Source: Armatimonadota bacterium (GTDB lineage: Bacteria; Sysuimicrobiota; Sysuimicrobiia; Sysuimicrobiales; Humicultoraceae). Taken from it: a stretch of 64,000 nucleotides of DNA. The stretch is from NCBI GenBank assembly GCA_031459715.1, contig JAVKIA010000003.1, positions 88,474 through 152,473 on the forward strand, in the 5' to 3' direction. The position numbers and the translations under genes were made by a program. The notes under the pieces are model-generated. The model was not told the origin of the DNA, searched no databases, and worked only from the letters and a program-made list of their open reading frames with translations. Position 1 is the first letter of the stretch. Every line of letters starts with the position of its first letter. Positions 1 through 8,343 of this stretch are shown piece after piece.

Positions 1-182
1 CTGGAGACCAGGGCCGCCACCAGCAGCGCCAGGCCCGCGAAGGCGTAGGCGGGCCAGGCGGCGCGCGGCAGCGCCACCACGGTCAGGACAAACGCAACGG
101 CAAGCACCAGCTTTACCGCGGGCGACAGCCGGTGAATGGGGCTCGAGCCAGGATGGTAGGGATCACCCAGAGCGTGGTGCAC
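1..182 (-). CDS. nikQ: Energy-coupling factor transporter transmembrane protein, NikQ/CbiQ type (5' part only)
   Basis: This is the N-terminal 60 codons of a gene that leaves the window. It starts at a GTG (180-182) that overlaps the end of the upstream nikMN gene by 20 bp. The residues read HHALGDPYHPGSSPIHRLSP and then enter a long hydrophobic stretch, which matches the start of CbiQ/NikQ T-components (a short polar lead, then the motif around 'HRLxPxxKL', then transmembrane helices). The protein would couple the substrate-binding NikMN to ATPase subunits in the inner membrane. The ATPase (NikO/CbiO) presumably follows outside the window. The nickel assignment rests on the nikR gene two positions upstream. 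Confidence 0.8.
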   Translation of the reverse strand, partial: MHHALGDPYHPGSSPIHRLSPAVKLVLAVAFVLTVVALPRAAWPAYAFAGLALLVAALVS

Positions 183-1155
183 TGTCGTGCGAGCTCCCCG
201 GAGGCCGGCCGGAGCCGGCGGTGCCCCGCGGTACCAGGACGATGGCCAGCAGGTAGGCCAGGCCAAAGGCCACCACGGTGCCGATCCCTCCGGCGATGGC
301 CGTTGACGCGGCAGGGGAGCCAACGCCCGCGAGGGCGTAGTCGGCCAGAGGCGAAGAGGCCGCCGGAGAGGCGGCGGCCTTATGGGCAAATCCCAGCCGC
401 CCAGCCACCGCCTCCAGCCCGTCTGGCCACTCCGAGGCCAGGGGAGCGACGAAGATGACCAGGCCGAGGGTCACCAGGAGGCCGTACCCGGCCAGAGTGC
501 GTCCGATCCACTCACCCGGCCCCGCCCGGTCGAAAAGTAGCTCCGGGCGGGCAGTGGCGATTACGGCGACGACCAGCGTGGTGATCAGGGCCTCCCCCAC
601 ACCGATCAGCATGTGGACGCCCGCCATAGCCGGGAAGGCAACCTCCCAGGCCACCGTTCCCGAAAGCGCGAGCTGCCCGGCGCAGGTGACCGCAGCAGCC
701 ACCGTGGAACACCACGCGCCAAAGGCCACGCCGGCCAGCCGGGCACGCAGACCGCCGCCCAGGAGGCGGGAGACTCCCCGGTAGAGGGCGTAGCCCAGCA
801 GCGATGCCACTAACGCCATGTTGAAGATGTTGGCCCCCAGCGCGGTGATGCCGCCATCGGCAAAGAGGAAGGCCTGCAGGATCAGGACGGACGACATGAC
901 CAGGACGGCCGCGCTGGGGCCGAGGAGCACGGCAGCCAGCACCGCCCCGATGAGGTGCCCCGATGTACCGCCGGCGACGGGGAAGTTGAGCATCTGCGCT
1001 GCAAAGATGAAGGCCGCGGCCACGCCGACGAGCGGCACCGCGCGGTGCGGCAGGGTGCGCCGCACCGTTCGCAGGGCCAGGCCCAGGCCGGCTGCGGCCA
1101 GCACACCGCCGGCGATCGCCGTGGGGGTGTCCAGAAACCCGTCAGGAATGTGCAT
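163..1155 (-). CDS. nikM: ECF transporter S-component, fused NikM-NikN (CbiM/PDGLE) for nickel (or cobalt)
   Basis: The 330-aa protein begins MHIPDGFLD, the CbiM/NikM signature in which the amino-terminal Met1-His2 region coordinates the metal ion. Seven or so hydrophobic segments follow. The last ~90 residues carry a PDGLE-type segment (PDGLEAVAG near residue 243) and a final membrane helix, so the small N subunit is fused to M (NikMN architecture). An AGGAGA ribosome site sits before the ATG. nikR ends 12 bp upstream and nikQ overlaps downstream, giving one operon. Cobalt is the alternative substrate, but control by NikR favours nickel. Confidence 0.88.
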   Translation of the reverse strand: MHIPDGFLDTPTAIAGGVLAAAGLGLALRTVRRTLPHRAVPLVGVAAAFIFAAQMLNFPVAGGTSGHLIGAVLAAVLLGPSAAVLVMSSVLILQAFLFADGGITALGANIFNMALVASLLGYALYRGVSRLLGGGLRARLAGVAFGAWCSTVAAAVTCAGQLALSGTVAWEVAFPAMAGVHMLIGVGEALITTLVVAVIATARPELLFDRAGPGEWIGRTLAGYGLLVTLGLVIFVAPLASEWPDGLEAVAGRLGFAHKAAASPAASSPLADYALAGVGSPAASTAIAGGIGTVVAFGLAYLLAIVLVPRGTAGSGRPPGSSHDSAPRSG

Positions 1156-1167
1156 GCGCCGGTCTCC

Positions 1168-1584
1168 TCACGCCGGGAGCTCCTTCCCCGCAGTGGTCAC
1201 ACTGAGCCGCCCGTGCTTGACGCCCCTGGTCGCCGCCAGGCGATCGGCAACCGCCTTCACCTCGCCGGCCCGGCCGCGTACGGCCAGGACCTCCAGGCAA
1301 TGCCGCCGGTCCAGGTGCACGTGCAGCGTGGAGATGATCAGGTGTGGATGGTGGTGCTGAATGTCCGTAAGCAGGGCCTGTACGCCCCGGCGGTGGTGAT
1401 CGTAGATTAGGGTGATGGTGCCTACGATCGGGTGATTCCCGCGCTGCGCGCGGTGATCGACCAGCTGCGCTCGCACCATGTCGGCCACGGCTCGGGAGCG
1501 GCTTCGGTAGCCTTTCGCCCTGGCCATGGCGTCCAGTTGCGCTACCAGGGCGGGAGGCATCGAAAGGCTGAAACGTCGCAGCAT
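1168..1584 (-). CDS. nikR: Nickel-responsive ribbon-helix-helix repressor NikR
   Basis: This 138-aa protein has the NikR plan. Residues 1-45 form a ribbon-helix-helix DNA-binding domain (MLRRFSLSMPPALVAQLDAM...RSRSRAVADMVR). The remainder is the ACT-like metal-binding domain, with the expected His-rich ligand set: a first His before the HHH stretch, HLIISTLHVHLD and the Cys in RRHCLEVLAV. The frame is open further upstream to 1641, but the ATG at 1582-1584 gives the usual family length and places the inverted repeat at 1594-1623 immediately upstream. It is first in the nikR-nikMN-nikQ operon and probably represses its own operon when nickel is sufficient. Confidence 0.9.
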   Translation of the reverse strand: MLRRFSLSMPPALVAQLDAMARAKGYRSRSRAVADMVRAQLVDHRAQRGNHPIVGTITLIYDHHRRGVQALLTDIQHHHPHLIISTLHVHLDRRHCLEVLAVRGRAGEVKAVADRLAATRGVKHGRLSVTTAGKELPA

Positions 1585-1593
1585 AGAGGATTT

Positions 1594-1623
1594 GGTGCTA
1601 CTTTCTTCTAAAATCGTAGCACC
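1594..1623 (-). promoter_or_regulatory. Candidate NikR operator
   Basis: A perfect 8-bp inverted repeat, GGTGCTAC-N14-GTAGCACC, lies 10 bp upstream of the nikR start. The half-site centres are 22 bp apart, the same spacing as the E. coli NikR operator GTATGA-N16-TCATAC. It overlaps the place where the nikR promoter must be, which suits autoregulation of the nickel operon. Confidence 0.7.
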
Positions 1624-1699
1624 GCTTCCGTGCGGCGTCAACCGGTGCCCGGCGGAGTCGGATTGAGTACACTGAAGGTGCCAGGGCCGGCCTGGTCAG

Positions 1700-2641
1700 A
1701 TGCGTGCTGCGGTGGACGACGTGCCAGAGAAGCAGGAACAAAGGGGGGCGCCACGGCCCGCCAGCACGGTGGTCGTCGTGGCGGACTCTGCGACCGATCC
1801 TCCCGACGAGCTGGTGCGCCAGCTGGGCATCCTCCTGGTTCCTATCTACATCCGCTTCGGCGAGCAGCTGTACCGGGACCGCGTGGACATCAGCGTGGCG
1901 GAAGTGGCCGCCCGCCTGGCCCGCGGCGAGCTGGCCAAGACCATCAACCCCGGGCCGGCGGACTATCTGCGGGCGTTCCGCCAGGTCCTGGAGCGGGACC
2001 CCCAGGCCAGCATCCTGTGCTTTACCATCTCTGCCCGGCTGAGCGCGTCCTATCAGTCGGCCCTGGTCGCCAGGAACCTGATCAACGCCTCCACTATCCA
2101 CGTGGTGGACACCACGGCAGGGAGCCTGGCCAGCGGCTGGCTGGTCATAGAGGCGGCGCGGGCGGCCCGGCGGGGGGAGTTGCCCCAACAAATCTTGCAA
2201 CGTACCGAGGCCATCGCCAGGAGCTTGCGCTTCTACGCGCTGGTGGACAACCTGCGCTATCTCTACCATGCGGGACGCATCGGGCACGCGCAGGCGGCGC
2301 TGGGGACGCTGCTGGACATCAAACCCATCCTCACCCTGCGGGAAGGGGAGGTGGTGCTCGCGGAGCGGCAGCGGGGGCAGCAGCGGGCGCTGCAGCGCCT
2401 GGTGGCCCTGGCCTGCGAGGGGATCGAAGGACAGGCGGTCAAGTGCGCGGTGTTCTACACTGGGGCGGAGGCTCCGGCACAGGCGCTGGCAGCGGAGCTA
2501 GGCCGGCGCCTGCACCTGGACGAGCTTCTGGTGGCTCACGCGGGGCCGGTCATCACCGCCAGTGTGGGCCCCGGCCTGGTTGGCTTCGCCCTCTTCACCG
2601 CGGCTCTCGAAGACCTCAGAAGGGAGGCACCGTATGGCTGA
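1700..2641 (+). CDS. fakB: DegV family fatty-acid-binding protein (FakB)
   Basis: The 313-aa protein has the DegV fold. Its start (STVVVVADSATDPP near residue 23) is the conserved 'xxDSxxDLP' strand, followed by PIYIRFGEQLYRD, FTISARLSASYQSA (the fatty-acid/phosphate-binding S-x-S loop) and a C-terminal domain with LRYLYHAGRIG. FakB presents a bound fatty acid to FakA for phosphorylation. The gene overlaps plsY by 8 bp and fakA follows, which supports a fatty-acid kinase role. The first ~22 residues are non-conserved, so translation may begin slightly downstream. Confidence 0.85.
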   Translation: MRAAVDDVPEKQEQRGAPRPASTVVVVADSATDPPDELVRQLGILLVPIYIRFGEQLYRDRVDISVAEVAARLARGELAKTINPGPADYLRAFRQVLERDPQASILCFTISARLSASYQSALVARNLINASTIHVVDTTAGSLASGWLVIEAARAARRGELPQQILQRTEAIARSLRFYALVDNLRYLYHAGRIGHAQAALGTLLDIKPILTLREGEVVLAERQRGQQRALQRLVALACEGIEGQAVKCAVFYTGAEAPAQALAAELGRRLHLDELLVAHAGPVITASVGPGLVGFALFTAALEDLRREAPYG

Positions 2642-3218
2642 CGCGTTCACCCGACTCCTCCTGGTTGTGCTGGGCTATCTCCTGGGCTCCTTTCCGGCCA
2701 ACTACCTGGCCGCCAGGGTGGCGGCCGGTGTGGACCTGCGCACCGTGGCCAACGGCAACATCGGTGGCATGAACACCATGCGCAATGTGGGCTTCCTGCC
2801 CGGCCTGGTGGGCACGCTGCTGGACATGGCCAAAGGGGCACTGGCGGCGTACCTGGGTAACCGCGCCGTTCCGGGATGGGGCTGGATCTCCGGGGCCCTG
2901 GCTGTCGTGGGGCACAACTGGATGCTTCCGCTGAAGTTCGCCGGCGGCAAGGGCGTGGCCACTACCGCAGGCATGCTCCTGGCCCTCGACCCCCGGGTCA
3001 TCCTCACCTGGGCGCTGGTCGCCGCCGTGGTGATCCTGGTGGTGCGTGACTCCTACGCGGGTGCGGGGACCGCCTACGCCACCCTCCCCCTGGTAGCGTG
3101 GAAGTTCGCCGGAATCCCTGAGGCCTTCTGGGGCGGGCTCCTGGTCGGCGGTGCCTGCCTGCTTAAGCTGCGTCCCGACCTGCGGGCATTTCGCTCCGGC
3201 CGGCGGGTCATCTTCTGA
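2634..3218 (+). CDS. plsY: Glycerol-3-phosphate acyltransferase PlsY
   Basis: A 194-aa integral membrane enzyme that transfers acyl groups from acyl-phosphate to glycerol-3-phosphate, giving lysophosphatidate. All three PlsY signature loops are visible: GSFPANYLAARV near the N-terminus, GNIGGMNTMRNVG (glycerol-phosphate binding), and GHNWMLPLKFAGGKGVATT. Several hydrophobic helices separate them. The ATG at 2634 lies inside the last codons of fakB, with GGGAGG just upstream. Its place between fakB and fakA means acyl-phosphate made by the kinase can feed straight into phospholipid synthesis. Confidence 0.92.
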   Translation: MADAFTRLLLVVLGYLLGSFPANYLAARVAAGVDLRTVANGNIGGMNTMRNVGFLPGLVGTLLDMAKGALAAYLGNRAVPGWGWISGALAVVGHNWMLPLKFAGGKGVATTAGMLLALDPRVILTWALVAAVVILVVRDSYAGAGTAYATLPLVAWKFAGIPEAFWGGLLVGGACLLKLRPDLRAFRSGRRVIF

Positions 3219-3224
3219 CCGGGG

Positions 3225-4793
3225 ATGCTGCTGACCGGGTCGACGTTTGCACGCCTGCTGGCCTCCGGGGCTCGCAGGCTGGCGGCGTACCGCGAGGAGC
3301 TCAATGCCATCAACGTCTTCCCGGCGCCTGACGGCGACACCGGGGACAATCTGGTCGCCACGGCCAGTGCCGCCAGCCACGCCCTGGAGCAGTGGCCCCA
3401 GCCCGACCTCGGCCGCGCGGCTGCGGCGGCGGCGGAGGCGGCCTTCCAGGAGGCGCGAGGGAACTCCGGCTTGATCCTTTCGCAGATCCTCAAGGGGTTT
3501 GCCCAGGCCTTCAGCGGTCTGGAGGAGGCCAACACCCAACAGGTCGCCGATGGCTTCCGTCGCGCCCGGGACGCCGCCTACGCCGCCATGGTGCGCCCCG
3601 TCGAGGGCACGATGCTCACTGTCATCCGCGAGTGTGGCGAGAGGGCCGGCCAGGCTGCGGCCAGCGATTCAACCCTGGGTGAGTTCTTCGCCGCCATGGT
3701 GCAGACGGCTCAGCAGGCCGTGGCCAGTACCCCGGACCTCCTCCCCGCGCTGCAACGTGTGGGGGTAGTGGACGCCGGGGCGCAGGGACTGGCCTGTTTC
3801 CTGGAGGGGATGTGGGAGGCGCTCGGCGACCACCCGCTCCCCCTGCGCCCTCCCGTCGCCGCTCCAAACCCTCACGCCCTTCCGCCCCTGACCGCCCGCC
3901 CCTATGACCTCGAACTCTCCCTGCGCCTGCGGGACCGTCCCGCCGCGCTGCTCGACGCGCTGGCGGCGCAGGCGGAAAGTGTGGTCCTCACCGGAAGCCC
4001 CGAGCTCACCCGGATCCACCTGCACGCGGACGACCCTACGGCGATTCTGCGCCTCTGCCTGGACTACGGGACCCTGGTGGAGGCGCGGATCCGGGATATG
4101 CGGGAGCAGCACGCCGAGCTGCTGCGCCGCTACGGCGAGGAACCGCTGCCCCTGCGCCGCGCCAAGGTCGACGCCGCTGTAGTCAGGACTCCAGTGATTG
4201 TCCTGGCCTCCGGGGAGGGTTTCGCCGTCCTCTTCCGCAGCCTGGGCGCGGCGCAGGTGATCGACGCGGCGCAGGCCAGCGCGGAACGGCTGCAGGTGGC
4301 GATCGGGGAGGCGGGGACGGAGGAGGTCATCCTGCTCCCCAACGACCCGGCGCACCTGCCTCTCTGCGCCCTGGTGCAGGAGCGGGCGACCAAGCCGGTG
4401 CGCGTTGTACCCACGCGGACGCAGCCGGAAGGCGTGGCCGCCCTGCTGGCCTGGCGACCGCACGCCGCGGGGGAGGAGAACTCTCTACGGATGGCGGAGG
4501 CGGCAGTGTCGGTGCGCACAGGGACGGTGGCTTCCTCCGAAGGGAGGTTCCGGGGATCTGCGAGCGGGGAGGAGGTAGCCAGCTCTTACTCCCTGGAGGA
4601 AGTCACGCTGGCGGTCCTGCAGAAACTCCGGAAAGGGGGAGGGGAGGTGATGACCCTCTACCCCGGGGTTGAGATGGACCAGACCGCTGCCCACCAGCTG
4701 GCCGGCCAGGTGCGCCGCCGGTTCCCGGACGCGACGGTCGAGGTTGTCCCCGGCGGCCAGCCTGAGTCTGTGCTCATCGTCTCCGTGGAGTGA
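3225..4793 (+). CDS. fakA: Fatty acid kinase catalytic subunit FakA (DAK2/YloV family)
   Basis: This 522-aa protein has the YloV/FakA layout. An N-terminal DAK2 kinase domain carries NVFPAPDGDTGDNL (Mg-ATP binding aspartates, about residues 27-40) and EARGNSGLILSQ. A middle domain follows, then a C-terminal DegV-like region ending VEVVPGGQPES. It phosphorylates FakB-bound fatty acids to acyl-phosphates. It starts 6 bp after plsY stops, in the operon fakB-plsY-fakA. Its last 20 bp overlap the tail of the converging PfkB kinase gene. Confidence 0.9.
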   Translation: MLLTGSTFARLLASGARRLAAYREELNAINVFPAPDGDTGDNLVATASAASHALEQWPQPDLGRAAAAAAEAAFQEARGNSGLILSQILKGFAQAFSGLEEANTQQVADGFRRARDAAYAAMVRPVEGTMLTVIRECGERAGQAAASDSTLGEFFAAMVQTAQQAVASTPDLLPALQRVGVVDAGAQGLACFLEGMWEALGDHPLPLRPPVAAPNPHALPPLTARPYDLELSLRLRDRPAALLDALAAQAESVVLTGSPELTRIHLHADDPTAILRLCLDYGTLVEARIRDMREQHAELLRRYGEEPLPLRRAKVDAAVVRTPVIVLASGEGFAVLFRSLGAAQVIDAAQASAERLQVAIGEAGTEEVILLPNDPAHLPLCALVQERATKPVRVVPTRTQPEGVAALLAWRPHAAGEENSLRMAEAAVSVRTGTVASSEGRFRGSASGEEVASSYSLEEVTLAVLQKLRKGGGEVMTLYPGVEMDQTAAHQLAGQVRRRFPDATVEVVPGGQPESVLIVSVE

Positions 4794-5646
4794 TCTTCCG
4801 GTCTACGTCTGCCCGGGTGCCGCGGTAGGCGCCGGGGTACTCCATCTTGAGGGACGTCACCGCTGCGGCGAAGCGGCAGGCCTCTTCCGGATCGGTCTCC
4901 AGCCTCCTGGCCACATAGGCGGCGAAGCAGGTATCACCGCGGCCGGTGCGGCCCCGGACTTGCCGCGGTGCGAATGGCGCCTCGAAGAACGTCCCCCCGG
5001 CATAGACCAGGACACCGCGGGCATGGGTGAGCACGACCTCCCGCGGACCCAGGGCGGCCAGCGCCCGCGCCGCCATCCGCAGGTCGGCGGTGCCTGTCAG
5101 CGCCTCCGCCTCGGCGTCGTCCGCCTTGAGAAAGGTGACGGAGGCCAGGTCGGCAGCCCTGGTTGGCCAGTCCCGGGTAACCAGGGTCTCCCCCTCGGGG
5201 ACGCGGGCGAACCCCTGCGCATCCGGACCCACGGGTCCCTGTGCTGACAGCAGGCGCACCAGCTCACCCGGCACCTCTCCCGCCATCAGCGGGGTGATGA
5301 TGGTCACGCGGCTCTCGATGGAGGGGATTTCCTCCGGGGTGAAGGGGCCGGCGAACCCCAGCAGCCGGCAGATGCGGCGGTCCATGCTCGCATCCGGGTA
5401 GATGTTCTCTATCCCCGTGGTTCGCGCGGCGGCAGAGGCATGCACGCTGATCCCCTCGGCGCGCAGCTCATCCAGGAAGACAAAGTCGTCCGGGTGCAGC
5501 TTTGTCACCACGGCCACCGCGTAACCGAGCCGCCGCAGGGCCAGCGCACCATAGTAGACGCCTCCCCCGGAGGCGGACTCGACGACGCCCGGGAACACCA
5601 GCCGGTCCCGGGCGAAGTGCCCGATCAAGACCACGTCAACGCCCAC
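4774..5646 (-). CDS. PfkB family carbohydrate/nucleoside kinase
   Basis: A 290-aa ribokinase-fold protein. The N-terminal glycine-rich substrate loop is SASGGGVYYGALALRRLG (residues 25-42). The C-terminal PfkB signature is GRTGRGDTCFAAYVARRL, whose GRGD holds the anion hole and catalytic Asp. Mid-protein residues (KADDAEAEALTG) resemble the ribokinase 'NxxE' magnesium site. The substrate cannot be read from sequence; sugars, inositols and nucleosides are all possible. The gene is single, starts with an AGGTGG ribosome site, is divergent from gntR and converges on fakA with a 20-bp overlap. Confidence 0.8.
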   Translation of the reverse strand: MGVDVVLIGHFARDRLVFPGVVESASGGGVYYGALALRRLGYAVAVVTKLHPDDFVFLDELRAEGISVHASAAARTTGIENIYPDASMDRRICRLLGFAGPFTPEEIPSIESRVTIITPLMAGEVPGELVRLLSAQGPVGPDAQGFARVPEGETLVTRDWPTRAADLASVTFLKADDAEAEALTGTADLRMAARALAALGPREVVLTHARGVLVYAGGTFFEAPFAPRQVRGRTGRGDTCFAAYVARRLETDPEEACRFAAAVTSLKMEYPGAYRGTRADVDRKITPRRR

Positions 5647-5858
5647 GCCGTGCCACCTCCTGGTTTCGTGCTACTCACCTTCGCCGGGCGACCCGCGAGC
5701 TCCCTGGGACAACCTCAGTGAGATCCCGCCCCGGGGGCGCGCGGTGGGACAGGCGCAGAGAACGGAAGGGCTCCACCCACTGCACTAAGGGCTATCTGCC
5801 GGGAAAGTACGGTTGCGCAAGCGAAGCCGAGGGGGTAGGATTCTGGTAGTTACCGGTC

Positions 5859-6644
5859 ATGTCCAGAACAACCCGCACCCCACAGCGCACCTTGGATGGG
5901 CGAGCCCCGATTCCGCTGCACCGGCAGCTCCGCGACGCCCTGGTCCGGGAAATCGCCAGGGGTCGCTACCGTCCCGGCGAGCGCATCCTTTCCGAACGCG
6001 AACTCTGCCTGCGCTATGGCGTCAGCCGCACCACCGTCCGCCAGACAGTCAACGACCTGGTCCACAGCGGGCAGTTGGTCCGCGTCCCCGCCAAAGGCAC
6101 GTTCGTTGCGACTCCCAAGATCGAGCAGGATCTGGCACAGGTGAGTCGGTTCTCCGAGACCGTAGCCGCGGCGGGGCGGACGCCGACGATTCGTGTTCTG
6201 ACCACGTCCCGGGGCCCGGCCTCTGAATCGGCACGGCGCGGGCTGGAGCTGAGCGCGGAGGACGAGATTGTCCGCATCGACGTGCTGGGCGCTGCCGACG
6301 ACGAGCCGCTGGCGCTGTACCGTGTACACCTGCCCGCCGTCTGGGGAGCTACGGCGGCGCAGGAGCTGCGCGAGGCGGAGGCGGCCGGCGGCGCACGCTT
6401 CGACATGATCCTGCAGCACCTGAAGCGCGTCTATGACCTCGCCCCAGCGTGGGCCATGCAGCGGTATGAAGCGACGACCGCCGGCACCGCTGCCGCCGCT
6501 TTGCTGGGTATCGCTCCCGGTGCAGCGGTATTCACCAGTACACGCATCATCTATACAGGGGAAGGGGTGCCTGTCGAGTACGACGAGGTCCTGTACCGGG
6601 GCGACCGGTACCGCTTCACCATCCGCCGTGCCTACACCATCTGA
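5859..6644 (+). CDS. GntR family (HutC/UTRA subfamily) transcriptional regulator
   Basis: The 261-aa protein has an N-terminal winged helix (PLHRQLRDALVREIARGRYRPGERILSERELCLRYGVSRTTVRQTV, residues ~18-62) followed by a UTRA ligand-binding domain ending VEYDEVLYRGDRYRF. This is the HutC subfamily plan, in which a small molecule releases the repressor. It lies 100 bp upstream of the transporter operon on the same strand, so it most likely controls that operon and senses its substrate or a breakdown product. No operator half-sites were recognised in the 100-bp gap. Confidence 0.88.
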   Translation: MSRTTRTPQRTLDGRAPIPLHRQLRDALVREIARGRYRPGERILSERELCLRYGVSRTTVRQTVNDLVHSGQLVRVPAKGTFVATPKIEQDLAQVSRFSETVAAAGRTPTIRVLTTSRGPASESARRGLELSAEDEIVRIDVLGAADDEPLALYRVHLPAVWGATAAQELREAEAAGGARFDMILQHLKRVYDLAPAWAMQRYEATTAGTAAAALLGIAPGAAVFTSTRIIYTGEGVPVEYDEVLYRGDRYRFTIRRAYTI

Positions 6645-6744
6645 AGGACCCGGCCTGCGACACCGGCACCCCGACCAGACGGCCGGATGGAAGTGGTGGA
6701 AAGACCGAAGATAAATCCCTGAATCCGGAAAGGGGGGAGCACTG

Positions 6745-8289
6745 GTGACGCGCAAGCAGGGAGGGGGAATGCTCGCCGCAGCACTCCTGCTGGCGGCTAC
6801 GGTGCTGCCGGCGGGAGCTCAGCAGACGCTGGTCTTCGTGTTGGACACGGAGGCCTTCCGCAAGGTGGAGGCGGAGGCCATCGCCCAGGACCTGCGGGCG
6901 ATCGGGGTCAACGTCGAGGTTCGCGTCTGGGAACGTACTGCCCTCATCGACCGCATCCGGGCTGGTGAGCGGCAGGCCTACTTGACAGATTGGGGCAGCG
7001 CCTTCTTCGATCCCTTTGACCTGGCGGTCCCCAAGTTGAAGACAAAGGACCGGGGGAACTACTCCTTTTACTCCAACCCGGAGGTCGACCGCCTGCTGGA
7101 GGTGGGAAGCACGGGGACCGATGCCGCACGGCGGCGGGACGCCTACTTCAGGGTGCAGGAGATCCTCTTCAATGACGCCCCCTGGATCTTCGGCTACTTC
7201 CGTGAGGAGGCCCAGGCGGCGTCGGTCCTGGTGGAGAACTGGGAGCCAGCCATGGACAGCCGGATTAACCTGCACGACGTGCGCCTGACGCGGGGCAGCG
7301 TCATCGTGGTGGCCATGAACACTAACAGCATCATCACCCTCGACCCGGCCATGCACCGCGACCGGAAGACCGAGACCGTTATCCGCAACATCTTCGACGG
7401 CCTGGTCACCCGGACGACCCGCGACCGGGTGGTTCCCGAGCTTGCCACCGCCTGGACTCAGCCCAGCCCTACGGTCTACGAGTTCACCCTGCGCCCTGGA
7501 CCCACATTCCACAACGGTGACCCGGTCACGGCCGACGACGTCCTCTTCACCTTCGATCGCATCCTCAGGGAGGGTGCCGTCGGCGGCCAGAGCAGCCCGC
7601 GCAAAGGCCTTCTCGGCCCCCTGCAGAAGGTGGAGAAGGTCGGCGAGGATAGAATCCGCTTCACGCTGGCTCAGCCTTTCCCTCCCTTCCTCCAGGCGCT
7701 GGTGCACTTCCAGATCGTCCCCATGAGGTACATCCGGCAGGTGGGGGACAGAGCTTTCGCGGAACGTCCCATTGGCACAGGCCCCTTCCGTTTCGTGGCC
7801 GGAGCGCTTGACTCCCAGATCGTCCTGCAGCGTTACGACCGGTACTACGGTGGCTCCTCCGCCCTGCCCCCGGTGGGGGTGGCACCAGCTGCAGGCGCGG
7901 TCTTCCGCATGATGCCCGAGCCAGCCACGCGGGTGGCCGCGCTGAAGGCAGGCGAGGTGCACATCGTAGAGGACCTGCCCATCGATCTGCTCCCGGACCT
8001 GGAGCGCGATCCAAAGGTTTACGTGAAGACCACGCAAGGGACACGTGTCTACGCCGTGGAACTCAACAACGCACGGCCACCCTTCAACAACGTCAGGGTG
8101 CGGCAGGCCATGAACTACGCGGTGAACTGGGAGGCGATCCTGAAGAATGTCTACCGTGGCTACGCCCGGCGCCTGGCCACCGTGTTCCTGCCCAGCGGGT
8201 TCGGTTACAACCCCGACCTGAAGCCCTACCCCTTCGACCAGAACAAAGCGCGGCAGCTCATCCGGGAGGCCGGGTTTACGGTGCGCTGA
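6745..8289 (+). CDS. Circularly permuted ABC transporter substrate-binding protein (SBP_bac_5 family)
   Basis: This 514-aa exported protein starts at a GTG after GGGGGGAG and has a signal peptide (residues 1-25, ending LPAGAQ). The order of the mature protein is inverted relative to DppA/OppA. Residues ~28-181 match what is normally the C-terminal part (IAQDLRAIGVNVEVRVWE, YSNPEVDRLLE, NDAPWIFGYF, RINLHDVRL). From residue ~184 the usual N-terminal part begins (ITLDPA, NIFDGLV, FHNGDPVTADDVLFTFDR) and runs to FDQNKARQLIREAGFTVR and a stop. Joining the two ends would restore a canonical protein with no part missing. Two peptide-type permeases follow at once. The substrate is unknown. Confidence 0.9.
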   Translation: MTRKQGGGMLAAALLLAATVLPAGAQQTLVFVLDTEAFRKVEAEAIAQDLRAIGVNVEVRVWERTALIDRIRAGERQAYLTDWGSAFFDPFDLAVPKLKTKDRGNYSFYSNPEVDRLLEVGSTGTDAARRRDAYFRVQEILFNDAPWIFGYFREEAQAASVLVENWEPAMDSRINLHDVRLTRGSVIVVAMNTNSIITLDPAMHRDRKTETVIRNIFDGLVTRTTRDRVVPELATAWTQPSPTVYEFTLRPGPTFHNGDPVTADDVLFTFDRILREGAVGGQSSPRKGLLGPLQKVEKVGEDRIRFTLAQPFPPFLQALVHFQIVPMRYIRQVGDRAFAERPIGTGPFRFVAGALDSQIVLQRYDRYYGGSSALPPVGVAPAAGAVFRMMPEPATRVAALKAGEVHIVEDLPIDLLPDLERDPKVYVKTTQGTRVYAVELNNARPPFNNVRVRQAMNYAVNWEAILKNVYRGYARRLATVFLPSGFGYNPDLKPYPFDQNKARQLIREAGFTVR

Positions 8290-8343
8290 GCTAGGGAGGC
8301 GCGGCCGCTGAGCCCTCACGCCAGCGGCCGCGCCGATGTATCC

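Noticed and set aside
6745..8289. The binding protein as two fused or chimeric genes
   Set aside because: One frame, one signal peptide, and the two pieces sum to one complete family member. A permutation explains it without loss or gain.
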